Assembly (NCBI GenBank): GCA_016177405.1
Contig: JACOVG010000016.1
Span: 1 to 32,865, forward strand
Reading direction: 5' to 3'
Source: Candidatus Omnitrophota bacterium
Lineage (GTDB): Bacteria > Omnitrophota > Gorgyraeia > 1-14-0-20-64-10
DNA length: 32,865 nucleotides
Part shown: piece by piece, positions 14,437-21,130 of the stretch
Position numbering within the stretch: position 1 is the stretch's first letter
Layout: the number at the start of each line of letters is the position of its first letter
Notes under the pieces: model-generated
The model's input: the letters and a program-made list of their open reading frames with translations, nothing else
The model's database searches: none
Told to the model about the DNA's origin: nothing
Translations under genes and position numbers: made by a program

Positions 14437-14709
14437 ATGGCGGAAACCACTCCCGTAGGTCAAGAGATAGGCGAGATCATCGGTTTCTTCGCCGTGCCCA
14501 GCGCGGCCATCATCAAGATTTCCAAGGGGACGCTCAAGCTGGGGGACCACCTCTGGATCCGCGGACACACCACCGATTTGAAGGAGACCGTCCAGTCCAT
14601 GCAGGTCGACCGCGCCGACATCACCGAGGCGAAGACCGGCCAAGAGGTGGGAATCAAGGTCTCCCAGCGGGTCCGCAGGAACGACAAGGTTTATAAGATC
14701 TCGCCTTGA
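14437..14709 (+). CDS. EF-Tu domain-2-like small protein
   Basis: A 90-aa soluble protein. IGEIIGFFAVPSAAIIKISK, then GTLKLGDHLWIRGHTTD, then VQSMQVDRADITEAKTGQEVGIKV reads as the beta-barrel domain 2 of translational GTPases (G-T-L-k-x-G-D-x-hydrophobic, then ..S-h-q..r..v..A..G..V-g-h). The GTPase domain is absent. Free copies of this barrel are known as translation-elongation-factor-like proteins and occur near peptidase U32 genes in other bacteria, but none is here. Its role is unknown; RNA or ribosome contact is possible. A strong AAAGGAG supports the start. It precedes the acetyltransferase gene by 7 nt. Confidence 0.8.
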   Translation: MAETTPVGQEIGEIIGFFAVPSAAIIKISKGTLKLGDHLWIRGHTTDLKETVQSMQVDRADITEAKTGQEVGIKVSQRVRRNDKVYKISP

Positions 14710-14716
14710 AGCAGAC

Positions 14717-15172
14717 ATGATTCGTTCGGCGCGGCCGGAAGAATCCGATGCGATCCTCCGGTTCGTGTCGGGGGTCCTTGCCTCGGAGTTCCCGAGGGAA
14801 GCGCCCCATTACGAGACCAACGATCTGGTGGGATTTCGGGCTTCTTATTCACCTCCCAAGTCCACCTTCCTGGTGGCCGAGGAGGATAAAAAAATCGTGG
14901 GAACCCTCGGGGTCAAGGCCGATGCCGGAAAGACCGCCATCTTGAGGCGGCTGTTCGTGGATCCGGCCTACCGCCGCCGGGGGATCGGCCTTCGGTTGAT
15001 CCAATCCGCCCTGTCGTTCTGCCGCGAGCAAGGCTACCAGGAAGTGGTGATCCGAACCTCCACCCGCATGGAAAAAGCGATCCACCTTTGCCAGTCGCTT
15101 CGATTCAAGGAAGAGGGCCGCTGGGACATGGGCGAGGTGAGCCTGGTGCTTCTGCGTTTGAGGTTGGCCTAA
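14717..15172 (+). CDS. GNAT family N-acetyltransferase
   Basis: The 151-aa protein has the GNAT acetyl-CoA fold. Beta-4 contains TAILRRLFVDPAYRRRGIG, the pyrophosphate-binding R-R-x-G-I-G loop, followed by LRLIQSALSFCREQGYQEVVIRT. The ending AIHLCQSLRFKEEGRWDMG is the usual motif B region. The N-terminal IRSARPEESDAILRFV is typical of GNAT proteins that modify small molecules or peptides. The substrate cannot be predicted. It lies in the same apparent transcription unit as the EF-Tu-like gene, 7 nt downstream, and just ahead of the second SPOR gene. Confidence 0.88.
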   Translation: MIRSARPEESDAILRFVSGVLASEFPREAPHYETNDLVGFRASYSPPKSTFLVAEEDKKIVGTLGVKADAGKTAILRRLFVDPAYRRRGIGLRLIQSALSFCREQGYQEVVIRTSTRMEKAIHLCQSLRFKEEGRWDMGEVSLVLLRLRLA

Positions 15173-15178
15173 AAGATC

Positions 15179-15808
15179 ATGGTTCCAGAAACCCCCGGCG
15201 TGAAGGTCCTCACCGAAACCGAGATTCAATCACGGCTCTACGGGGAATACCTCGGCAGGCGAAACAGGCCGGGGGCCCCCGTGCTTGAGAAGAGATCGTC
15301 TCCCGTCTCCTCCGCGGCCGATCCCCAGTGGACCGGCGTTGAAATCCTCAAAGGGGAGATGGAGTCCCTGCGCGCCCAGCTCATCCGCCTGCGGCGGGAG
15401 CGGGAAACCCTGGAAGAGGAGCTGAAGGTGTTTAAGGCGCCCCGGAAGAAAGAACCATCCCGCCGGAAAGGGGGGTGGGTCGCGTCACTGGCGCTCTTGG
15501 GGTTGTTGAGCTATCCGCTCGGGCAGAGATTTCTGCAGGCCTCCCCCTCCTCCGTGGAGCCTTCCCCCTACACCCTGCAGGTGGCCGTCTACCGCCAGAG
15601 GGAACCTTCCTCCCTGGCGGTGGAATACCTCCAGGGATTGGGCTATCCGGCTTTTCTCGCGGAGTCTTCCCGGGGCCTGGGAAGGAAGCAGTTTCGGATC
15701 TACGTGGGGCAATTCGTGACGCGCGCCGAAGCAGAAGGGGAACGTCAGCGGCTGGCTTCGGACCCTCGGTTTTCAGACTTCAAGGACGCCTTCGTCCGCT
15801 TTCAGTAA
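15179..15808 (+). CDS. SPOR-domain protein with coiled coil and one membrane helix
   Basis: A 209-aa bitopic protein. A short coiled coil occupies about residues 58-86 (ILKGEMESLRAQLIRLRRER). A basic segment PRKKEPSRRKGG precedes a transmembrane helix (about 99-115, WVASLALLGLLSYPLG). The C-terminal SPOR domain (about 128-209) contains YTLQVAVYRQREPSSLAVEYL and FRIYVGQFVTRAEAEGERQRL. It probably contacts peptidoglycan from the inner membrane, like the SPOR protein at 9490, but with a different cytoplasmic part. The ATG is 6 nt after the acetyltransferase stop. It ends 5 bp before the convergent gspB-like gene. Confidence 0.87.
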   Translation: MVPETPGVKVLTETEIQSRLYGEYLGRRNRPGAPVLEKRSSPVSSAADPQWTGVEILKGEMESLRAQLIRLRRERETLEEELKVFKAPRKKEPSRRKGGWVASLALLGLLSYPLGQRFLQASPSSVEPSPYTLQVAVYRQREPSSLAVEYLQGLGYPAFLAESSRGLGRKQFRIYVGQFVTRAEAEGERQRLASDPRFSDFKDAFVRFQ

Positions 15809-15813
15809 GAACT

Positions 15814-16248
15814 CTACTTCAGCTTCAGCGTTCGAGTCTGGCCATCCTCTTCCAGATCCACCTCGTTGCGTGTAACCCGGGTCACGGTGGCCCGGCCGAT
15901 GGTCCCGCCTTCCTCCACCACCTGCTCGTTGATGAGCGCCAGCGATTTTCCTTGGCCTCCGGCGATCACCCCGCTCAACCGCCACTGGCTCTCGGCCGAG
16001 CGCAGGAGGTTGAGTCCCAGGTTCGCCTTCGCCAGCTGGGTGGGTGCCGGGTTGGAGGCGGCGGCGGTCATTGCGGGTTTTGATTCAACACCCCGGCGAG
16101 CGCCCCGGGGAATCAGCACCACCAGCAAAGCCAGCGCGGCCAGCGAGGCCGCGCCGTAGAGCCATCTGGGTTTTCCGCCCGCGGGGGGCGGGGCCGCCGC
16201 CGGGGCCGGGTGGTCCGCTTTTTGCAGGGCCTGCGAGATCAAGCTCAT
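15814..16248 (-). CDS. GspB-like type II secretion/pilus assembly accessory protein
   Basis: 144 aa. The N-terminus MSLISQALQKAD is the usual start of GspB/PulB/ExeB-type proteins. One transmembrane helix follows at about 32-46 (AASLAALALLVVLI). The C-terminal domain (QWRLSGVIAGGQGKSLALIN, then ATVTRVTRNEVDLEEDG, then TLKLK) matches the periplasmic PulB/T2SSB domain. These proteins work with the GspA/ExeA ATPase to assemble the secretin through peptidoglycan. I chose this start because AGGAGG lies 8 nt upstream on the minus strand and the family N-terminus begins here; an upstream extension would run into the inverted-repeat element. Its partner exeA-like gene is 285 bp upstream. Confidence 0.85.
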   Translation of the reverse strand: MSLISQALQKADHPAPAAAPPPAGGKPRWLYGAASLAALALLVVLIPRGARRGVESKPAMTAAASNPAPTQLAKANLGLNLLRSAESQWRLSGVIAGGQGKSLALINEQVVEEGGTIGRATVTRVTRNEVDLEEDGQTRTLKLK

Positions 16249-16270
16249 GCCAGAACCTCCTTTTCTTTTA

Positions 16271-16548
16271 GAACCGGCTGCATAAATCCGCGTGAGCCGC
16301 GTTGCGAGCGCCAGGCGGCCAGATCCAAGGAACGACGACGATGGCGTACTGGATGACAGTACGTCGAGGAGGAGTGACGAAGGAAATGGCCGCCTGCCGC
16401 CGCAACCCGAAGGGCTGGGCGGATTTGCTTCGCCGCGCGGTGTTGCTCGTCGTCGGCGCAGCGCTCCTTCGGCTGCGCCGTCCTCCTCGCGCCTTGCGCG
16501 GCTGGCAACTCCGTCCAGCGCGGCCACGGGGATTTACGCAACCGGTTC
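16271..16548. mobile_element. 278-bp MITE-like palindromic element with terminal inverted repeats
   Basis: The ends are imperfect inverted repeats of about 30 bp: 16271-16302 begins GAACCGGCTGCATAAATCC and the complement of 16517-16548 begins GAACCGGTTGCGTAAATCC. Inside are more palindromes: GTACTG-5-CAGTAC at 16346-16362, nested within CAGGCGGCCA/TGGCCGCCTG (about 16312-16398), and GGCGCAGC/GCTGCGCC around 16455-16480. There is no plausible coding content. The right end lies over the last codons and stop of the exeA-like gene. It looks like a non-autonomous, strongly folding repeat unit. No second copy is in the window. Confidence 0.7.
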
Positions 16549-17346
16549 AAGTTTTTCTTTCAGCGCTTCCGCGACCACACCGGCGTCGATGGTTCGGGTC
16601 TCGCGGACGAATCCGGCCAGCAGAACCGCGTCGCAGACAAAATTGATCTTCCTTGGAATTCCCCGCGAGGCCCGGGCGACCGCCAGAATCGCCTCCTGGG
16701 TGAACTCCGGCGGACGCTCGGCGCGGGCGATCTTCAGCCGATGCTGGATGTAGTCGGCCACTTCCTCCAAGCCCAGGGGATTGATCCGATAGCGCACCGC
16801 GATCCGTTGGGCCAGGGCCCGCAGGCGGGGGGTCGCCAGCCGCTCCTCCAGCTCGGGCTGGCCCACCAGGACAATCTGGAGGAGCTTGGCCTTGGGGGTT
16901 TCCACGTTGGACAACAGCCTCACCTGATCGAGGGTGGAATGGTTCAGCGCCTGGGCCTCGTCGATGATCAGAACACCGCAGCCGCCGGTCTTCGCCTGCG
17001 CCAGGAGGAACTGCTCCAGGGCGGCCAGGAGGGCGTAGCGGGTTGCCGCCTTCACCTCCACGCCGAAGTCATGAAGGATGCTCCTTAGCATTTGAGAGCC
17101 GCTCAAGGAGGGATTCAGGATCAAGGCCGTCCGGGTGGGGGCCTCCAGCCGTTCCACGAGGGCTTTGGCCAGGGTGGTCTTGCCGGTGCCCACCTCGCCG
17201 GTGATCATCAGGAACCCCAGGCGTTCACGGATGCCGTAGGTCAGGTGGGCCATCGCTTCCTGATGCTGGCGGGAGGGATAAAGGAAAGCGGGATCGGCGG
17301 TGACGTGGAACGGTTTTTCCTTCAAGCCATAGAAGGCCTCGTACAT
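16534..17346 (-). CDS. GspA/ExeA-like AAA ATPase
   Basis: 270 aa. MYEAFYGLKEKPFHVTADPAF is the diagnostic N-terminus of ExeA/GspA-type ATPases. Walker A is TGEVGTGKTTLAKAL, Walker B is GVLIIDEAQAL, and the arginine-bearing sensor region reads LRALAQRIAVRYRINPL. Unlike full ExeA, no transmembrane or peptidoglycan-binding tail follows; the protein ends after the ATPase lid, as in the shorter forms common with pili. It should energise secretin or pilus assembly with the GspB-like protein. GGGAGG precedes ATG 17346. The final codons (LEPVA and stop) lie inside the inverted repeat of the adjacent element, so the C-terminus may have been replaced by insertion. Confidence 0.9.
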   Translation of the reverse strand: MYEAFYGLKEKPFHVTADPAFLYPSRQHQEAMAHLTYGIRERLGFLMITGEVGTGKTTLAKALVERLEAPTRTALILNPSLSGSQMLRSILHDFGVEVKAATRYALLAALEQFLLAQAKTGGCGVLIIDEAQALNHSTLDQVRLLSNVETPKAKLLQIVLVGQPELEERLATPRLRALAQRIAVRYRINPLGLEEVADYIQHRLKIARAERPPEFTQEAILAVARASRGIPRKINFVCDAVLLAGFVRETRTIDAGVVAEALKEKLEPVA

Positions 17347-17380
17347 CCACCCTCCCTTGAATGACGTTAGCCTACCACGA

Positions 17381-17442
17381 TTGCAATCCCGTTGCAATTT
17401 TGTTACCTTACTTACCGTGACAAGGCCCATCTCAAAAGGAGA
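17381..17442. promoter_or_regulatory. divergent control region with paired TTGCAA boxes
   Basis: TTGCAA occurs at 17381-17386 and 17392-17397, 11 bp apart, in a short AT-rich gap between the exeA-like (-) and PilZ (+) genes. On the minus strand TTGCAA (17397-17392) lies 17 bp before TAGGCT and could serve as a -35 element. On the plus strand TTGCAA (17381) lies 17 bp before TACCTT. AAAAGGAG (about 17435-17442) is the ribosome site for PilZ. The same hexamer recurs at three later control regions. Confidence 0.45.
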
Positions 17443-17449
17443 CTAACCC

Positions 17450-17806
17450 ATGTGGGAAGGAATGGACAAGCGCCGTTTTCCTCGCGTCAACTACAAGTGC
17501 TCGGTCAGCCTCAAGCAGAAGGGGGAAACCGCGGTTCTTCAGACCGTGACCGAAAACCTCGGTTTGGGCGGGGTGTGCGTTCTGCTGGACAAGGGGCTGG
17601 ACATCTTCTCGCCGGTTTCCCTGGAGATCAAGCTCGACGAAGTGCAGCCGCCCGTCTCGGCTTCAGGGACGATCGTCTGGGTGGTGCGCCGCAGGGAATT
17701 CAAGAAGGGGGGCTCCTTCGACACCGGAATCGAATTCTCCGAGCTTTCCCCGCAGAACCGGTCCAAGATCGAGGCGGTACTTGCCAAGCTCGACGCCCCC
17801 GCCTAA
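17450..17806 (+). CDS. PilZ domain protein (probable c-di-GMP receptor)
   Basis: 118 aa forming one PilZ domain. The N-terminal arginine motif RRFPR (R8, R12) fits RxxxR, and the second motif (D/N)xSxxG reads NLGLGG (N36, G41) with Gly replacing Ser. Both together normally wrap a c-di-GMP dimer, so binding is likely though possibly weaker. The C-terminal FDTGIEFSELSPQNRSKIEAVL is the usual closing helix. AAAAGGAG sits 8 nt before the ATG. The next gene starts inside its 3' end, so the two are co-translated. An HD-GYP protein is encoded at 3591-5072, giving two candidate c-di-GMP components. Confidence 0.9.
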   Translation: MWEGMDKRRFPRVNYKCSVSLKQKGETAVLQTVTENLGLGGVCVLLDKGLDIFSPVSLEIKLDEVQPPVSASGTIVWVVRRREFKKGGSFDTGIEFSELSPQNRSKIEAVLAKLDAPA

Positions 17807-18206
17807 GACGCCGGGCGTCACCACCATCGAGCCGGCCCTCCTGTATTCGGTTTTGTGCGATGACGTGCGCCGGGAGGAAAACGGCAAGTTCATTCTCCTG
17901 GGGCTGTTTGAGACGATCGGCGCCCGGGAATTCCCCGCGGTGCACCCCACCCTCTTTGTGGTCAACGGCTGGATCGCCGGCTGCGGCTCCTTCCGCCAGT
18001 ACAGCCGGATTCTGGATCTGGGCGGCCAGGAGCTGGCCCGGGACCAGGAGACGGTCTTCCAGTTGAGCGACCTCAAATCGCGCCACTCGGTGATCGCCCG
18101 CTTCAACAACCTGGAGCTTCCGCAGCCCGGAGAGTATGCCGTGGAGGTTTTGTTAAACGGCGACTTGAAGGTTCGCTATCCGCTGGTGGTCGAGCAGACG
18201 CGCTAG
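17781..18206 (+). CDS. conserved hypothetical protein, DUF6941-like
   Basis: 141 aa without signal peptide or membrane segment. IEPALLYSVLCDDVRREENGKFILLGLF, TLFVVNGWIAGCGSFRQYSRILD and GEYAVEVLLNGDLKVRYPLVV resemble a widespread domain of unknown function I know as DUF6941, predicted to be all beta. TTG 17781 is the only in-frame start before the conserved part and lies inside the PilZ gene, with GAGGCGG about 7 nt upstream. The stop codon abuts the stop of the convergent XRE-cupin gene with no gap, so no terminator separates them. Function unknown; coupling to PilZ suggests a shared process. Confidence 0.78.
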   Translation: MPSSTPPPKTPGVTTIEPALLYSVLCDDVRREENGKFILLGLFETIGAREFPAVHPTLFVVNGWIAGCGSFRQYSRILDLGGQELARDQETVFQLSDLKSRHSVIARFNNLELPQPGEYAVEVLLNGDLKVRYPLVVEQTR

Positions 18207-18758
18207 CTAGATCGCGGGCGGCGACGTGACAACGAGCGCCGCCGCGTCTTGAGGGCTCGCGTTCTTGAGGGTGTGGGGCAGGGACGCCTGGAAGTAAAGA
18301 GAATCTCCCGCCGTCAGGTCAAACTTGCTTTGCCCCGCCTCCACCTCCAGCCTACCCTTGATCACGTAGAGGAATTTGTCAACCCCCACAGGGGTTTTCT
18401 CCTTGGCCGTGCTCTTTCCGGCCTTGAGGGTGAGCAGGGCGGGGAACATCTTCTTCAGGGGGCCCTGGGTCAGAAGGTCGAAGCGGCCTCCCCCCTTCTC
18501 CAGAATCTTCCCGGAGACTCCTCCGGCCTTGCGGTGCTCCGCGGCCGTTTCCAGGGGATCGGCCGCCGCGTAGAGCTCGGCCAGCCGGACCCCCAGGGCC
18601 TGGGCGATCTGCGTGTGCGACTCCAGGGTGCCGGTCATCTTGCCGCTTTCGATCCGGCTTAGGGTGGAGATCGTCACCTGCGAGCGCTTGGCCAGATCGG
18701 CCAGCGTCCACTCCCGGGCGAGCCGCAACTCCTTGATCTTCTTTCCGACGTTCTTCAT
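18207..18758 (-). CDS. XRE-cupin transcriptional regulator (1)
   Basis: 183 aa. The N-terminal helix-turn-helix (about 5-62) contains IKELRLAREWTLADLAKRSQ and VTISTLSRIESGKMTGTLES. The C-terminal cupin (about 105-180) contains KFLYVIKGRLEVEAG and LTAGDSLYFQASLPHTLKN. Proteins of this layout bind DNA as dimers and sense small molecules through the cupin. The ligand is unknown. The sequence is clearly paralogous to the regulator at 21145. It has a TTGACA-16-TATAGT promoter and only a short leader without a ribosome site. Transcribed divergently from the lipoprotein at 18882, whose promoter carries two TTGCAA boxes. Confidence 0.9.
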   Translation of the reverse strand: MKNVGKKIKELRLAREWTLADLAKRSQVTISTLSRIESGKMTGTLESHTQIAQALGVRLAELYAAADPLETAAEHRKAGGVSGKILEKGGGRFDLLTQGPLKKMFPALLTLKAGKSTAKEKTPVGVDKFLYVIKGRLEVEAGQSKFDLTAGDSLYFQASLPHTLKNASPQDAAALVVTSPPAI

Positions 18759-18773
18759 TTGGCGAGAAGTTTC

Positions 18774-18801
18774 ACTATACCTAAAAACCGGCGGCTGTCA
18801 A
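18774..18801 (-). promoter_or_regulatory. sigma70 promoter of XRE-cupin regulator 1
   Basis: Read on the minus strand, TTGACA (18801-18796) and TATAGT (18779-18774) are 16 bp apart. The ATG at 18758 is 15 nt from the -10 box, so the leader would be under 10 nt and has no ribosome site. Confidence 0.7.
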
Positions 18802-18831
18802 GCGGGATTTTGCGGGATATCAAAATTTTTC

Positions 18832-18865
18832 TTGACATATTGCAACTTATGATATATTTTTGCAA
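18832..18865 (+). promoter_or_regulatory. promoter with two TTGCAA operator-like boxes
   Basis: TTGACA at 18832-18837 is followed by TATATT (18853) or TATTTT (18855), spacers 15 or 17 bp. TTGCAA boxes at 18840-18845 and 18860-18865, 20 bp apart, lie within the spacer and just after the -10. A bound regulator there would block polymerase. The layout serves the lipoprotein gene at 18882. Confidence 0.6.
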
Positions 18866-18881
18866 TTTTCAGGTTTATCCC

Positions 18882-19589
18882 ATGAGACCACACCGGATCC
18901 CCCTGGCCCTCGCGGGCCTCTTGACCCTTGTGGCGGCCTGCGCCGTGAGCCGCCCCAGGGCGGCCCGGCCTCCCCTGGCCGCGGACATCCGCGCCCTTCA
19001 GCCGGCGGAGGGCGGGGGTGCCGCCATGGCGAAACAGCTTTCGGAAGAGGCCTTGCCGCCCGTACCGGCGGGCGCCTCTTTGGAGCCCACCATCCGCGAG
19101 CTCCACCAGGCCGCGATCCGCTACGCCGAGGTCGGCCCTGAAAAGATACGCCGCTGGCGGACCGGGGCCGTCTTCAGGAATCTCCTGCCGAAATTCACGG
19201 TAAGTCTCGACCGGGACCGGAACCGCACCATCGCCTCCTCCACGTCAGCAGGCAAGACCACCTTCACCGTGGGTCCGGAAGACGAATCTTTAAGCGTGGA
19301 TTTTGACTTCACCTGGGACCTGGCCAACCTGATCTGGAACACCGATCAAACCTCCATTGACGTCCGTTCCCGCTTGATGGTCCTGATGCGTCAGAAAATC
19401 CTCGAGGAGGCGACCCAGGCTTACTTCGAGCGCAAGCGCCTCCTGCTGGAGTTTAAGGCCCAGCCCACCGACGACCCGGTGCTCCAATCCGAGCGGGCCT
19501 TGAGGGTGGCCGAGATCACCGCCAAGCTCGACGCCTTGACCGGCGGCTGGTACTCCGCCGCCTTAAAACAGGCCGGGGACGCTCCATAA
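18882..19589 (+). CDS. lipoprotein of unknown function
   Basis: 235 aa. MRPHRIPLALAGLLTLVAAC is a type II signal peptide with lipobox LVAAC (Cys20 lipidated). After a Pro/Ala-rich linker come a helical part (IRELHQAAIRYAEVGPEKIRRW), a beta-rich part (LPKFTVSLDRDRNRT, then LSVDFDFTWDLANLIWN), and a long C-terminal helix (SRLMVLMRQKILEEATQAYF). The beta then helix pattern DFTWDLANLIW...R.....R..ILEEATQAYFERKRLL recalls periplasmic parts of outer-membrane efflux-type proteins, but no full TolC fold is present. I do not recognise a family. It is driven by the TTGCAA-flanked promoter and precedes the M48 peptidase gene by 42 nt, so they may act together. Confidence 0.72.
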   Translation: MRPHRIPLALAGLLTLVAACAVSRPRAARPPLAADIRALQPAEGGGAAMAKQLSEEALPPVPAGASLEPTIRELHQAAIRYAEVGPEKIRRWRTGAVFRNLLPKFTVSLDRDRNRTIASSTSAGKTTFTVGPEDESLSVDFDFTWDLANLIWNTDQTSIDVRSRLMVLMRQKILEEATQAYFERKRLLLEFKAQPTDDPVLQSERALRVAEITAKLDALTGGWYSAALKQAGDAP

Positions 19590-19631
19590 AGGGACACCCC
19601 AACGCGCTCAAGGGTGATACCATGTTCTCAA

Positions 19632-20771
19632 ATGAAGCGTCCCTTGTTCTCACTTGGTTTGGCGGTCGTCCTGCTGGTTCTGGCGGCTTCGGGTTGCGCG
19701 ACGGTCGGGCCCCGGGTGGACTCGGAGGAGATCCGGCAGGCCAGGGAGATCCTGGAGGTCAAGGCCCAGCGCCACCAGTACAAGCAAGCCGTGCGGGTGA
19801 GCGAGGTCACCGAGCGTGTGGTGGCCGTCCTGCCGCCTGCCGACCGGGCCAAGGAGCCGATCCCCTACACCGGGGTGCTTTTGGATCAGCTTACCCCGGT
19901 CAATCAACGGGCCTTTGGGATTCCGGATGCCAGGGGCATGGTGGGCGCGGATTTCCCGCCGGGGGCGGCAGGCAAGGGCGGCCTTTCCGCCCCAAAGCCG
20001 CGCGCCGGCGTGGTGGTGATCGGCGTGATCGGCGGCTCCCCGGCCGCCCGCGCCGGATTGCGGCCCGGGGATCTCCTGGTTTCGCTGAAGGACGCGAAGG
20101 GCAAGGCCAGATCCCTCAAAAGACCCGCCGATGTGGCGGACTCCTTCAAACATTTCAAACCCGGTGACACCGCCTCCGTCACCCTGGAAAGGGAAGGGGT
20201 CTTGTTCCCCGTGGCTCTCCCCGTGGGGGCGAAGGGGTACCGGGTTTCGGTGCAGGTGGTGGATGAGGATGAAGTGAACGCCGCCGCCAGCCCCGGACAG
20301 CTCTTTGTGACCTACGGCTTGATTCGCTTCGTCAAGTCGGACGACGAGCTGGCGGTGGTCCTGGGCCACGAGCTGGCCCACCTGACCAAGGGGCACATCG
20401 CCAAGCGGATGGGGACCGGCATCTTGGGCGGGATTGTGGGGGCGGTGGCGGGGGCGGCGGTGGACATCGTTTTGCCGGGGGCCGGAAGCGCCATCAGCCA
20501 GATCCTTTCGGCCGGCATCCAGGCCCCGTTCAGCCAGGACTTCGAGCGGGAGGCCGACTACTTCGGCCTCAAGTACGCCAAGGCGGCCGGCTTTGACATC
20601 CAGGCCGGGGTGGACTTCTGGGAGCGCTTCGCCATCGAGGTCCCCAAAAGTCTCCAGCAATCCTTCTTCAATACCCACCCCACCTCGCCGGAGCGGATGC
20701 TGCGCCTGAAGAAGGTGATTCGGGAGCTTGCTACCGAGAGTTCGGCCAGCCCCTCCCCGGCTCCTCCGTAA
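19632..20771 (+). CDS. lipoprotein M48 metallopeptidase with internal PDZ domain
   Basis: 379 aa. The lipoprotein signal MKRPLFSLGLAVVLLVLAAS is followed by Cys22. A PDZ-like domain (about 125-195) contains VIGGSPAARAGLRPGDLLVSLK. The M48 catalytic part has HELAH (H246, E247, H250) and EREADYFGL (third ligand E307), with a Gly/Ala-rich hydrophobic stretch between (GILGGIVGAVAGAAVDIVLPG). It is a periplasmic zinc protease of the BepA/Oma1-like group, which degrades or refolds misassembled envelope proteins. A PDZ placed ahead of the M48 core is not the commonest layout. I chose ATG 19632 because the lipobox distance is then normal. The 3' end overlaps the convergent small gene by 41 bp. Confidence 0.9.
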   Translation: MKRPLFSLGLAVVLLVLAASGCATVGPRVDSEEIRQAREILEVKAQRHQYKQAVRVSEVTERVVAVLPPADRAKEPIPYTGVLLDQLTPVNQRAFGIPDARGMVGADFPPGAAGKGGLSAPKPRAGVVVIGVIGGSPAARAGLRPGDLLVSLKDAKGKARSLKRPADVADSFKHFKPGDTASVTLEREGVLFPVALPVGAKGYRVSVQVVDEDEVNAAASPGQLFVTYGLIRFVKSDDELAVVLGHELAHLTKGHIAKRMGTGILGGIVGAVAGAAVDIVLPGAGSAISQILSAGIQAPFSQDFEREADYFGLKYAKAAGFDIQAGVDFWERFAIEVPKSLQQSFFNTHPTSPERMLRLKKVIRELATESSASPSPAPP

Positions 20772-20985
20772 CCTCGCCGTCCTTCAAAGAGACAACCGAC
20801 CGGCCCACATGGAAATAATCGTTGGCCTTTTTGGCCGCGGTGGCGTAGCCCTCATACTCGTCCACCTCAACCATCCGGTTGGGGTGAACGGTAATCTCGA
20901 AACAGCGCTGCACCAGGAAACGGTGTTTTCCGGTCGGGTAGTGCATCCCATCCTTTAACAAACGGATCAACGTTGTTCTATCCAT
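20731..20985 (-). CDS. 84-aa protein of unknown function
   Basis: The product begins MDRTTLIRLLKDGMHYPTGK and continues with FEITVHPNRMVEVDEYEGY and KKANDYFHVGRSVVSLKDG. It is soluble and mixed alpha/beta in character, and I cannot assign a family. The start is well supported: GGGAGGTG lies 6 nt upstream, and a TTGACA-17-TATAGT promoter lies about 45 bp upstream. A tandem TTGCAATTGCAA sits at the expected transcription start, so expression is probably controlled by the XRE-cupin regulator transcribed divergently. The last 41 bp overlap the end of the M48 gene on the opposite strand. Confidence 0.72.
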   Translation of the reverse strand: MDRTTLIRLLKDGMHYPTGKHRFLVQRCFEITVHPNRMVEVDEYEGYATAAKKANDYFHVGRSVVSLKDGEVTEEPGRGWPNSR

Positions 20986-21019
20986 CGGCTTCACCTCCCA
21001 TCGGGGTTTGTCTATCCTT

Positions 21020-21059
21020 TTGCAATTGCAACTATACCCCATCCTTCCATATTTGTCAA
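21020..21059 (-). promoter_or_regulatory. consensus promoter with tandem TTGCAA operator
   Basis: On the minus strand TTGACA (21059-21054), a 17-bp spacer and TATAGT (21036-21031) make a near-perfect sigma70 promoter. TTGCAATTGCAA (21020-21031) begins at the last -10 base and covers the transcription start. The spacer holds the complement of ATCCTTCCATATTTGT. It drives the 84-aa gene. Confidence 0.78.
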
Positions 21060-21130
21060 GTTTATTTTTCATTTTTGATCAATCCTTCCTTTTTTATTGT
21101 AGAATCGGCTTGACATCCTTCCATTTTTGT
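21041..21130. repeat. three direct repeats of ATCCTTCC(A/T)TWTTTGT type
   Basis: Copies lie at 21041-21056 and 21115-21130 (16 bp, one mismatch), with a weaker copy at about 21082-21100 (ATCCTTCCTTTTTTATTGT). The two good copies each fill the -35 to -10 spacer of one of the two divergent promoters, so they look like operator sites. Confidence 0.55.

Noticed and set aside
16249-16527. N-terminal extension of the GspB-like protein
   Set aside because: It would translate the palindromic element; AGGAGG and the family N-terminus MSLISQALQKA fix the start at 16248.
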